This document shows positions 16,064 through 24,299 of a stretch of 64,000 bases of DNA, piece by piece; position 1 is the first letter of the stretch; the number at the start of each line of letters is the position of its first letter. The notes under the pieces are model-generated. The model worked only from the letters and a program-made list of their open reading frames with translations. It was not told the DNA's origin and did no database searches. The stretch comes from Bordetella parapertussis (GTDB taxonomy: Bacteria > Pseudomonadota > Gammaproteobacteria > Burkholderiales > SG8-41): NCBI GenBank assembly GCA_945906815.1, contig CAMDRT010000017.1, positions 21,153 through 85,152 of the forward strand, given 5' to 3'. The position numbers and the translations under genes were made by a program.

Positions 16064-18159
16064 TAAAAAAACCGCTGAAGCAGGCCTACGCGCTGGGTAT
16101 CGATATCGGCGGCACCTTCACCGATATCGTGCTCTATGACTACGCCGCACAACGCGAACTAAGCCACAAGGAGCTCACCACACCGGCAGCGCCCGAGCAG
16201 GGCGTGATCACCGGCACGCGCCGCCTGTGTGAGGCGCACGGCGTCGCCTACGCATGCATCGCGCGTGTGGTGCATGCGACGACCTTGTTTTCCAATGCCC
16301 TGATCGAACGGCGCGGCGCGGTAACGGGCTTAATTACCACCGCCGGGTTTCGCGATACACTGGAAATGCGCCGCGAGCACAAGTATGAGCTCTACGATTT
16401 GTTCCTCGAGTTTCCCAAGCCGCTGGTGCCGCGGCGCCTGCGGCTGGAAGTCGCCGAGCGCATCGGCCCCGATGGCCAGGTAGAAACAGCGCTGGATGTG
16501 GATGCGTTGCTGACGCAGGTGGAAAAACTTCAGGCGTTGGGCGTCACTTCGCTTGCCATTGCATTTTTGCATGCCTACGCGAACCCGCTGCATGAGACAC
16601 AGGCGCTCAAGGCCGTGCGCGAAAAATTTCCTGCTCTGTTCGTATCGATTTCGTCCGAGGTGGCGCCGCAAATACGCGAATACGAACGTACCTCAACCAC
16701 GGTGGCGAATGCGTTCATCAAGCCGCTTGCCGACAGCTACCTGGATTTGCTGGGACGCGAGATCGCCCGGCTGGGCATACGCGCACCACTCTATATGATG
16801 CTGTCGAACGGCGGCCTCACGCATGTGGACGAGGCCAAGCGGGTGCCGATTCAGTTGCTCGAGTCGGGGCCCGCGGCGGGTGCGCTGGCGGGTTCTTTTT
16901 TCGGGCTGCGCGCGAAAGAAAAAGATGTGCTCGCCTTCGACATGGGGGGCACTACCGCCAAGCTTGCGGTGGTGCAGGAGGGTAAACCGCTGATCGCCTA
17001 TCAGTTTGAAGCGAGCCGCGAGAAACGCTTTCGCGATGGCAGCGGCTTGCCGATCAATATTTCGACCATCGAGCTGATCGAGATCGGCGCGGGTGGTGGC
17101 AGCATCGCGGCGATGGATGATCTGGGCCTGCTCAAAGTGGGTCCGCGTAGCGCGGGTTCGGTGCCGGGCCCGGCGTGTTATGGCCGCGGCGGTGTTGAGC
17201 CGACGGTGACGGATGCCAATCTGGTGCTGGGCTATCTGGATGCCGCGAACTTTGCTGGCGGCACCTTGGCGATTGATCGTGCGCAGGCGGTGGCGGCGAT
17301 CGCGCCGCTGGCGCAGCGCTCCGGACTATCGCTTGAAGAAACCGCCTGGGGTATCCATTCCGTGGTGAATGAAAACATGGCGGCTGCGGCGCGCGTGCAC
17401 GTAGCCGAGCGCGGCCATCACGCGGCGCAGTTTGCGCTGCTCGCCACCGGCGGCGGCGGGCCGCTGCATGCCTGCGAAGTGGCGCTGCGGCTGGGCATCA
17501 AGCGGGTGGTATGCCCTCCCGGCGCGGGTGTGGCGTCGGCGATCGGTTTGCTGATGGCGCCAGCGCGGGTCGATCGCGTGGCGACGCTGGCGCGGCGTTT
17601 GTCGACGCTGGATTGGCGGGTGTTCGAAGCCGCCTTCAAAACGCTGGAGCGCGATGCGGCGAAAGTGGTGGCGGCAACCGTCCTCAAGCGCGAGCGGTTG
17701 CACAGTGCGCGTGCCGCGGATTTGCGTTTCGTGGGGCAGGGCTTCGAGCTGGTGACGCCGCTGCCCGCGGGACCGTACAGCGCAAAAACCGCTAAACGCC
17801 TGGTCGCGGCGTTTACCGCGATCTACCGGCAAACCTTCGGCCATGTGCCGCCGGTCGGTGACATCGAAATCATCAATATCCGGGTTGCGGTTTCCGCGCG
17901 CGCCGGTAGTGGCGAACTCAAGGTGGCGAGCGGCCGGCGCGGACGCTCACGGGCGCTTAAGGCCAAGCGTCTCGCCTGGGTGAGTGCGCGCGGGCGCATG
18001 CAGGAACTGCCGGTGTACCAGCGTTATGCGCTGGCGGCGGGTGAAACCGTGCGCGGACCGGCGATCATTGAAGAGGCGTCGTCGACGCTGATCCTGCCGC
18101 CCGCATCGCGCGCGCGGGGCGACCGTTCAGGGAATCTGATTGTCGATTTGGCATCGTGA
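16060..18159 (+). CDS. hyuA: N-methylhydantoinase/5-oxoprolinase subunit A
   Basis: A 699-residue ATPase subunit of the ASKHA fold. GIDIGGTFTDIVLYD at about residues 13-27 is the phosphate-1 loop, and AFDMGGTTAKLAVV at about 292-305 is the second nucleotide-binding element. The Hydant_A_N, Hydantoinase_A and C-terminal domains are all present. It phosphorylates the cyclic amide carbonyl so that HyuB can complete hydrolysis. It starts inside the last codons of hyuB (ATGA overlap), showing translational coupling. The gene ends before a large palindromic element that could terminate transcription. Confidence 0.93.
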   Translation: MIKKPLKQAYALGIDIGGTFTDIVLYDYAAQRELSHKELTTPAAPEQGVITGTRRLCEAHGVAYACIARVVHATTLFSNALIERRGAVTGLITTAGFRDTLEMRREHKYELYDLFLEFPKPLVPRRLRLEVAERIGPDGQVETALDVDALLTQVEKLQALGVTSLAIAFLHAYANPLHETQALKAVREKFPALFVSISSEVAPQIREYERTSTTVANAFIKPLADSYLDLLGREIARLGIRAPLYMMLSNGGLTHVDEAKRVPIQLLESGPAAGALAGSFFGLRAKEKDVLAFDMGGTTAKLAVVQEGKPLIAYQFEASREKRFRDGSGLPINISTIELIEIGAGGGSIAAMDDLGLLKVGPRSAGSVPGPACYGRGGVEPTVTDANLVLGYLDAANFAGGTLAIDRAQAVAAIAPLAQRSGLSLEETAWGIHSVVNENMAAAARVHVAERGHHAAQFALLATGGGGPLHACEVALRLGIKRVVCPPGAGVASAIGLLMAPARVDRVATLARRLSTLDWRVFEAAFKTLERDAAKVVAATVLKRERLHSARAADLRFVGQGFELVTPLPAGPYSAKTAKRLVAAFTAIYRQTFGHVPPVGDIEIINIRVAVSARAGSGELKVASGRRGRSRALKAKRLAWVSARGRMQELPVYQRYALAAGETVRGPAIIEEASSTLILPPASRARGDRSGNLIVDLAS

Positions 18160-18206
18160 ATTTTCATCCTGGAAAAAGCGTTGTGCCAAAGGTCCAGCGT
18201 AGCCCG

Positions 18207-18280
18207 CGTAGGGCGCAATCCCATTGCGCCGAATGTGGTTTGCAATGCTGCCATGTGGCGCAATGGGATTGCGCCCTACG
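18207..18280. repeat. 24-bp perfect inverted repeat between convergent genes
   Basis: The arm at 18207-18230 is perfectly complementary to 18257-18280, with a 26-base spacer. Each arm also contains a smaller palindrome, CGCAATCCCATTGCG. The element sits between the ends of hyuA (plus) and the oxidoreductase gene (minus), where it could act as a bidirectional terminator. Its GTAGGGCGCAAT wording is like an intergenic repeat class known from many proteobacteria. There is no T-tract. Confidence 0.85.
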
Positions 18281-18296
18281 TGCTGTGCCGAATCGC

Positions 18297-19652
18297 TTAC
18301 CCGGCAGGCATTGCGTTTTCGCGACAGGCCGCTTCCATCTCGCGCCGCACGCGCACCGCTTCACTGTCCGGTGCGGCGATGTCGTTCCAGGTTACGGTTT
18401 GCCCCTTGGCCACGCGTCGCGTCATTTTCACGCCATGCGCGAGCCCGATGGGCAGCCCCGCGCACGCCAGTGAATCGGTGGCGGGCATCAGCCGTCCATA
18501 CACCGTGTAGCCGCCTTCACCGTCGAGTGCTTCGCCTTCGCGCAAGTCGCGTTTGGCGGTAGCTACTGCATCGCCGCGAAAACCGGTGGCGGCACCGGTG
18601 GCTTCGCCGCGCAGCCCTACTGAAGCCACGCTGATGCCGAGTTCCAGGCCGATCAGGTGATAGGGCTTGTACATCGCAGCATAGTTGCCGCTGTCGTCGG
18701 TGTGCAGACCGTATTCCTTGAAGCAGCGGCGCACGTACTCGGTGTCGGCAGCGAAGTTGACGTAGACACCCCAGCGCAAATCGCGAAACACCGGACGGCC
18801 GTCTCGCTCCAGACTGGATATGACTTCGACTTGGCCGCGATGATGCAGATGCCCGCCCTCGGCGCGCGGGCGCATCACCCGTGGCAGATCATCCACACCG
18901 CACGGCGGAAACGCCAGTCCGCCGGGTGCCGGCGTGAGTCCGGTAGCGTTGGCCACCGCAGCCATTTCGATTGCGGATTTGGTGCCGTCGAGAAATGAAT
19001 TAAACATTTGCGCATTGAAATCACCACTCGCGACCTGCTCCGGCGTGAAACCATAATGCCCCCATACCGTGTCGGGCGTGGCGTCGTGATACGCGGGTAA
19101 ATACTTGGTGCCTTTGCCTGCGGCAATCACCTCAAAGCCGGCCGCGCGCGCCCAATCGACCATTTCGCAAATCAGCGCTGGCTGATCGCCATAGGCCAGG
19201 GTGTAGACGATGCCCGCTGCGCGTGCGCGTTGCGCGAGCAAGGGGCCTGCCAGCGCATCGGCCTCAACGTTGACCATCACGATGTGCTTGCCGTGTTTGC
19301 AGCAGGCGAGCACATGGCGGATGCCGGCGGCGGGACTGCCAGTGGCATCAATCACTATTTCAATGGCAGCACTGGCGATGGCAGCTTGCGCATCATCGGT
19401 GATGAAGGTGGTGCCGTGCTTGCGCGCGTGGTCGAGCGTAGTGGCGGCATACTGCTCGGCGGGCCAGCCCACGCGCGCGAGGCTTTGTTGCGTGCGTTGC
19501 GGCGAGAGGTCGGCTACCGCCACCAAATGCAGGCCAGGCGTGCGCCGCACTTGCGACAGAAACATTGAGCCGAATTTACCGGCGCCGATCAGCAGCACGC
19601 GCAACGGTTGGTTAGCGGCGGCACGCTGTGCGAGCAGGGTGTGCAGATTCAT
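18297..19652 (-). CDS. NAD(P)-dependent oxidoreductase with C-terminal SAF domain
   Basis: The 451-residue protein starts MNLHTLLAQ at 19652. A Rossmann fold opens with LLIGAGKFGSMFLSQV (about 30-45) and a homoserine-dehydrogenase-like or Gfo/Idh/MocA-like catalytic region follows (KGTKYLPAYHDATPDTVWG). The last 70 residues (GVKMTRRVAKGQTVTWNDI) form a SAF domain. Such proteins are often annotated as FlgA-like because of the SAF domain, which is misleading. Substrate is unknown; relatives act on sugar-derived or branched hydroxy-acid substrates. It lies 32 bp downstream of the copper ATPase gene on the same strand, although its function does not suggest copper handling. Confidence 0.8.
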   Translation of the reverse strand: MNLHTLLAQRAAANQPLRVLLIGAGKFGSMFLSQVRRTPGLHLVAVADLSPQRTQQSLARVGWPAEQYAATTLDHARKHGTTFITDDAQAAIASAAIEIVIDATGSPAAGIRHVLACCKHGKHIVMVNVEADALAGPLLAQRARAAGIVYTLAYGDQPALICEMVDWARAAGFEVIAAGKGTKYLPAYHDATPDTVWGHYGFTPEQVASGDFNAQMFNSFLDGTKSAIEMAAVANATGLTPAPGGLAFPPCGVDDLPRVMRPRAEGGHLHHRGQVEVISSLERDGRPVFRDLRWGVYVNFAADTEYVRRCFKEYGLHTDDSGNYAAMYKPYHLIGLELGISVASVGLRGEATGAATGFRGDAVATAKRDLREGEALDGEGGYTVYGRLMPATDSLACAGLPIGLAHGVKMTRRVAKGQTVTWNDIAAPDSEAVRVRREMEAACRENAMPAG

Positions 19653-19684
19653 GGGATAGGGTCTCTGAAAGAGCGGTAACAATA

Positions 19685-22006
19685 CTACGAAAGGCGGATG
19701 CGGCGCAGCCGCAGCGCATTGCTCACCACCGACACCGAACTTAGCGCCATCGCCGCGCCCGCAAAAATGGGCGACAGCAGCAGGCCGAAGGCCGGATAGA
19801 GCACGCCCGCCGCGATGGGGATGCCCAGCGCGTTGTAGCCAAAAGCGAAAGCCAGGTTTTGCCGGATATTGCGCATGGTGGCGCGCGACAAGGTGGCGGC
19901 TCGCGCGATGCAGCGCAGGTCACCTTTGACCAGGGTCACGCCGGCGCTTTCCATCGCCACATCGGTGCCGGTGCCCATGGCGATGCCGACATCGGCCTGT
20001 GCCAGCGCCGGGGCGTCGTTAATGCCATCGCCGGCCATTGCAACTTTATGGCCGGCAGCCTGCAGCCGTTTCACGTGTGCGGCCTTGTCTTGTGGCAACA
20101 CTTCGGCCAACACTTCGTCTATGCCCAGGGTGCGGGCGACGGCCTCGGCCGTGCCGCGCGCATCGCCGCTAAGCATCACGATGCGCACACCGCTACGTTT
20201 GAGCGCCGCGATCGCCTCCGGCGTGCTTTCCTTGAGCGGATCAGCCACCGCCGCAATGCCCCCTGCCCCACCGTCAATGGCAAAGAACACGACCGTCTTG
20301 GCGTCGTTACGCCACGCTAGCGCACGTTCTTCCCAGCGCTGGGTATCCACCTTATGCTGGGCAAGAAAGCCGCTGCTGCCGACCAGCACGCGCCTGCCAT
20401 CGACAGCGGCCACCACGCCGAGGCCGTTGATGGCCTCGAATGCCGTGGCCGTCTGGGTGGGCAGGCCGCGTGCCTTGGCACCTGCCACCAGCGCCAGTCC
20501 TAGCGGATGTTCGGAGAGCTGTTCCACCGCCGCTACCAGTGCCAGCGCTTCGTTTTCCGCCATGCCTTCGGCGAGAAAATCCGTCAGTGCGGGGTGGCCG
20601 AGGGTCAGCGTGCCGGTCTTGTCCACCACTAGGGTATCGATGTCGCGCATGCGTTCGATCGCCTCGGCATTGCGAAACAGAATGCCGGCGCGCGCACCTT
20701 CGCCCATCGCTACCGTCATCGAGAGGGGTGTGGCGAGACCCACTGCGCAGGGACAGGCGATGATCAATACCGCAATCGCATTGAGAAACGCGTAGCCGAG
20801 TCGCGGCTCCGGGCCCAGGAACCACCAGGTGAGCGCGGTCACCACGGCGATGGCCACTACGATTTGCACGAAGTAGGCCGCGATGACATCGGCAAGCCGC
20901 TGAATCGGCGCGCGTGTGCGTTGTGCTTCGCCTACCATGTGAACGATGCGCGCCAACAGCGTGTCCGCGCCCACCCGCTCGGCGCGCATCACCCATGCGC
21001 CATTGCCGTTTACCGTGGCGCCAGTGACTTTGCTACCCGCAGCCTTGGCCACCGGCAGCGGCTCGCCGGTGATCATCGATTCGTCGACTCTGCTGCTGCC
21101 TTCAATTACTGTGCCGTCCACTGGTACCTTTTCACCCGGCTTCACCCGCAGCCGGTTGCCGACAGTGACTGCCTCCAGTGCCACCTGTTCCTCACTGCCG
21201 TCGTCGCGCAAACGCCACGCGAGGTTGGGCGCGAGCTGCAGCAGTTGTTGTAGCGCCTGCCCGGTCTGTCCCATCGCCCGCAACTGCAGAAAGTCACCCA
21301 GTATCACCAGCGTCACGATCACCGCTGCGGCCTCGAAATAGGTGCCGACGGCGCCGTCGTGTTCGAGGAATGCCTGCGGAAACCAACCAGGCATGAGCAC
21401 AGCGGCAAGGCTGAACGCATAGGCCAGCCCCACGCCCAATCCGATCAGCGTGTACATATTGAGTGCGCGATGGGTCAGTGACAGCCAGAACTTGCGCAGT
21501 AGCGGCCAGCCGACCCCCAGCACCACCGGCGTGCCCAGCGCGAACTCGACCCAGCCGCGTGCGCGTGGCTGCAAGCCGAACAACTCATGCATGCCGATCA
21601 TCGGCGACATCGCCAGCACCACCAGCGGCATCGACAGCACAGTGCCGATCCACAGCCGCCGCTGCAGATCGCGCAACTCGCTATCGTCGGCGACGCCGGT
21701 GCCTGCGGTTGGCACCAGTGCCATGCCGCACAGCGGGCAATCGTCGGGCGCATCACGCTGCACCTCCGGATGCATCGGGCAGGTGTAGCTGGCATCGCTG
21801 GCGGCAGAGACCGGCACCGCTGAGGCGGGTGGCGTATGCGCATGGTGTGGCTGACCCGCAGTGGCAGCGGCGAGGAAATGCGCCGGATCAGCGCGAAATT
21901 TCGTCTCGCACGACGCACAGCAGAAATAATAGGTGGCGCCAGCGTGCGCGAAATTTCGCGCCGTTGCCGGGTTGACCGTCATGCCACATACGGGATCAGT
22001 TGCCAT
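19685..22006 (-). CDS. copA: Copper-translocating P1B-type ATPase with YHS and HMBD domains
   Basis: The 773-residue pump begins with a YHS domain ([16 protein letters not shown], residues 4-19, to about 45) and a heavy-metal-binding domain ([10 protein letters not shown] and [10 protein letters not shown], 74-99) instead of the usual CxxC HMA domain. Eight membrane segments follow. Key sites are TGEP at 313-316, the transmembrane CPC at 418-420, the phosphorylated Asp462 in DKTGTLT, SEHPLG at 498-503 and GDGINDAPA at 659-667. This set defines a Cu+/Ag+ exporter of the inner membrane. It is the downstream pump of the copper directon and receives copper work from the CusF-like and cupredoxin genes just upstream. 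Confidence 0.94.
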   Translation of the reverse strand: MATDPVCGMTVNPATARNFAHAGATYYFCCASCETKFRADPAHFLAAATAGQPHHAHTPPASAVPVSAASDASYTCPMHPEVQRDAPDDCPLCGMALVPTAGTGVADDSELRDLQRRLWIGTVLSMPLVVLAMSPMIGMHELFGLQPRARGWVEFALGTPVVLGVGWPLLRKFWLSLTHRALNMYTLIGLGVGLAYAFSLAAVLMPGWFPQAFLEHDGAVGTYFEAAAVIVTLVILGDFLQLRAMGQTGQALQQLLQLAPNLAWRLRDDGSEEQVALEAVTVGNRLRVKPGEKVPVDGTVIEGSSRVDESMITGEPLPVAKAAGSKVTGATVNGNGAWVMRAERVGADTLLARIVHMVGEAQRTRAPIQRLADVIAAYFVQIVVAIAVVTALTWWFLGPEPRLGYAFLNAIAVLIIACPCAVGLATPLSMTVAMGEGARAGILFRNAEAIERMRDIDTLVVDKTGTLTLGHPALTDFLAEGMAENEALALVAAVEQLSEHPLGLALVAGAKARGLPTQTATAFEAINGLGVVAAVDGRRVLVGSSGFLAQHKVDTQRWEERALAWRNDAKTVVFFAIDGGAGGIAAVADPLKESTPEAIAALKRSGVRIVMLSGDARGTAEAVARTLGIDEVLAEVLPQDKAAHVKRLQAAGHKVAMAGDGINDAPALAQADVGIAMGTGTDVAMESAGVTLVKGDLRCIARAATLSRATMRNIRQNLAFAFGYNALGIPIAAGVLYPAFGLLLSPIFAGAAMALSSVSVVSNALRLRRIRLS

Positions 22007-22024
22007 TGCCTTGCCTCAAAATAG

Positions 22025-22363
22025 TTACTTGTCCATTTCAATCCCGGTCACGGTGAACGCACCACCGATTTTTTCGGCGGAGAATTTTATTTTGTCGCCG
22101 GCGCTCACCTGGTCGAGCAGCGCCGGGTCCTTGACCTGAAACACCATGGTCATCGCCGGCATGTCGAGATTTGGAATGGGGCCGTGTCGCAGGGTGATTT
22201 TTTTTGCGTCTTTGTCCACTTTGCGCACTTCGCCATGGCTCAGCACCGCGCCGGTTTTCGCTGGCGCGATTTTATAGGAGGATCGGTCAGTATCCTGGGT
22301 TTGCGCGTAAGCCGGTGTGGCTAATGCGGCGACCATGATTGCTGCGAGCGTGAGTTGATGCAT
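22025..22363 (-). CDS. CusF-like periplasmic copper-binding protein
   Basis: A 112-residue protein with signal peptide (cleavage near AYAQ, residue 21) and the small OB-type barrel of CusF. The copper site is readable as His60 in RHGPIPNL and Met71/Met73 in PAMTM; the Trp that caps copper in E. coli CusF is Met68 here (LDMPAMTM), as in many proteobacterial versions. It should chaperone Cu+ in the periplasm. It lies 18 bp before the ATPase gene and 11 bp after the cupredoxin gene, within one transcript. Confidence 0.9.
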   Translation of the reverse strand: MHQLTLAAIMVAALATPAYAQTQDTDRSSYKIAPAKTGAVLSHGEVRKVDKDAKKITLRHGPIPNLDMPAMTMVFQVKDPALLDQVSAGDKIKFSAEKIGGAFTVTGIEMDK

Positions 22364-22374
22364 GCTGATCTCCT

Positions 22375-22863
22375 TTATCTAACGGTCACTTTGCCGATCA
22401 TGCCGGCCTCGAAGTGGCCCGGCAGCAGACAGCCGAAGTTGAACTCTCCGGCTTTGGTGAACTGCCACACCACGGTTTGCGTTTTGCCGGGTGCGACATG
22501 TGCCATATACGGTTCGTCGTGTTCCATGCCGGGGTGTTTTTTCATCAGTTCGGCATGCTCCTTCAATTCCTTCAGGTTACCCAGCACGAATTCGTGCATG
22601 AGTTTTCCGGAATTTTTGATTGTGAAGCGGATAGTTTCTCCGCGTTTGATGGAAATGTCTGAAGGTGTGAAGCGCATTTTGTCGCTCATATCGACATGCA
22701 GGGTACGCGTGGTTTGTTTCGGATCGCCTTCGCGCCCGAACGCCGTTTCTTCGGTGGATATCGTCTTCTTGTTGCTTGTTGATTTTTGTGCCGCATCGCC
22801 GTGCGCCCACAGGTTTCCAGTCAGGATCCCGCTCAGGAAAATGGTTGCAAGTAATTGTTTCAT
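22375..22863 (-). CDS. Periplasmic cupredoxin (plastocyanin/CopI-like)
   Basis: The 162-residue protein has a signal peptide (to about WAHG, residue 22) and a single cupredoxin domain. Type 1 copper ligands are His90 (LMHEF), Cys145, His150 and Met155 in GCLLPGHFEAGM. A Met/His-rich insert (HAELMKKHPGMEHDEPYM, about 103-120) offers extra soft-metal ligands. Proteins of this kind raise copper tolerance in several betaproteobacteria and purple bacteria, perhaps by binding copper or passing electrons. It is followed after 11 bp by the CusF-like gene. Confidence 0.9.
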   Translation of the reverse strand: MKQLLATIFLSGILTGNLWAHGDAAQKSTSNKKTISTEETAFGREGDPKQTTRTLHVDMSDKMRFTPSDISIKRGETIRFTIKNSGKLMHEFVLGNLKELKEHAELMKKHPGMEHDEPYMAHVAPGKTQTVVWQFTKAGEFNFGCLLPGHFEAGMIGKVTVR

Positions 22864-22890
22864 AATGATTTTTCTGCTTCTTGCCTTACA

Positions 22891-24279
22891 TCAATGTTTG
22901 TGTGTCATGGGTTTGCGCGCATGCAGTTCACTTGCCGGCGCGGCTGCGCGCGCGGCGGGTGTGGTTTCGGGTGCCGCACGAGTGGCGGCAGGTGCCGTGC
23001 CGGTCCATTCGTAAGCTACCGTGCCTTGCGGATGCTTGAACCAGCCGGGATCCTTGTAATCATTTTTTGCGAGACCTTCGCGCACCTTCACCACGCTGAA
23101 CATGCCACCCATTTCGAGTGCTCCGAACGGCCCCGCGCCGCTCATCATCGGCAATGTGTTATCGGGCAATGGCATTTCCATCTCGCCCATGTCGGCCATG
23201 CCGCGTTCGCCCATCACCATGTAATCGGGAATCAGGTTGATGATTTTTTGCGCCACGCCGCGGTGATCGACCCCGATCATGGTCGGTACCTTGTGCCCCA
23301 TGGCATTCATGGTGTGGTGCGACTTGTGGCAGTGTATCGCCCAGTCACCCGCTGCATCGGCGACGAATTCAAAGGCGCGCATCTGGCCGACTGCGACATC
23401 GATACTGACTTCCGGCCAGCGCGCACTTTTTGGCACCCAGCCGCCGTCGGTGCAGGTGACTTCAAAATCGTAGCCATGCATATGTATCGGGTGATTGGTC
23501 ATGGTGAGATTGCCAAAGCGGATGCGCACACGGTCACCCTGGCGCACCACGAACGGATCGATACCGGGAAACAGGCGCGAATTCCAGCACCACAAGTTGA
23601 AGTCGAGCATGGTGTTGATCTTCGGCGTGGCCGCGCCCGGCTCGATATCAAAGGAATTGATGAGAAACACGAAATCGCGATCCACCCGGTGCAGCAGCGG
23701 ATTTTTCGGATGCACCACGAAAAATCCCATCATGCCCATAGCCATCTGCACCATCTCGTCGGCGTGCGGGTGATACATAAAGGTGCCAGACTTTTTCATC
23801 TCGAATTCGTAGACGAAAGTCTTGCCCACCGGGATTTGCGGCTGCGTGAGACCGCCCACACCGTCCATGCCGTTGGGCAGCAGGATGCCGTGCCAGTGGA
23901 CGGTGGTGTGTTCTGGCAGTTTGTTGGTGACGAAAATTCTTACCTTGTCGCCTTCGACGCATTCGATGGTGGGGCCGGGCGACTGGCCGTTGTAGCCCCA
24001 CAGATGTGCGGTCATGCCGGGCGCCATCTGGCGGCGCACCGGCTCGGCGATGAGATGAAATTCCTTCCAGCCGTTGTTCATGCGCCAGGGCAGGGTCCAA
24101 CCGTTCAAAGTGACGACCGGGTGGTACGGACGGCCGTTGGGCGGAGTCAGCGGTGGCTGGGTGTCGGGTGTGGTCTGCGTGGGTGCTTCCGGCACCGCGC
24201 CTTGTGCAGCGCGGCTCACCGTGGCGGCGGCCAACAAGGCGCCTCCGGCGGCACCGAGAAAATTGCGACGTGAGTTCAT
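22891..24279 (-). CDS. Multicopper oxidase, periplasmic (Tat-exported)
   Basis: A 462-residue oxidase starting with a twin-arginine signal (NSRRNFLGAAGGALLAAA). All four copper motifs are intact: HWHG 128-131, HPHADEM 170-176, HPIHMHG 263-269 and HCHKSHHTM 316-324, giving one type 1 site and the trinuclear cluster. A Met-rich stretch at about 354-385 (MVMGERGMADMGEMEMPLP) resembles the Cu+-binding insert of cuprous oxidases. Likely role: oxidation of Cu+ to less toxic Cu2+ in the periplasm. The C-terminus is an Ala/Pro/Thr-rich tail ending with His residues. It lies between the outer membrane efflux gene and the cupredoxin gene. Confidence 0.93.
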   Translation of the reverse strand: MNSRRNFLGAAGGALLAAATVSRAAQGAVPEAPTQTTPDTQPPLTPPNGRPYHPVVTLNGWTLPWRMNNGWKEFHLIAEPVRRQMAPGMTAHLWGYNGQSPGPTIECVEGDKVRIFVTNKLPEHTTVHWHGILLPNGMDGVGGLTQPQIPVGKTFVYEFEMKKSGTFMYHPHADEMVQMAMGMMGFFVVHPKNPLLHRVDRDFVFLINSFDIEPGAATPKINTMLDFNLWCWNSRLFPGIDPFVVRQGDRVRIRFGNLTMTNHPIHMHGYDFEVTCTDGGWVPKSARWPEVSIDVAVGQMRAFEFVADAAGDWAIHCHKSHHTMNAMGHKVPTMIGVDHRGVAQKIINLIPDYMVMGERGMADMGEMEMPLPDNTLPMMSGAGPFGALEMGGMFSVVKVREGLAKNDYKDPGWFKHPQGTVAYEWTGTAPAATRAAPETTPAARAAAPASELHARKPMTHKH

Positions 24280-24299
24280 GGCGTGCTCCAGGGAATGGA

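Noticed and set aside
18297..19652. Annotation as flagellar protein FlgA
   Set aside because: Only the C-terminal SAF domain is shared; the main part is a Rossmann oxidoreductase and no flagellar genes are near.
22855..24273. 472-codon plus-strand open frame opposite the multicopper oxidase gene
   Set aside because: A mirror frame caused by high GC; its His/Ala/Val-rich wording has no motif, while the minus strand shows all copper sites.
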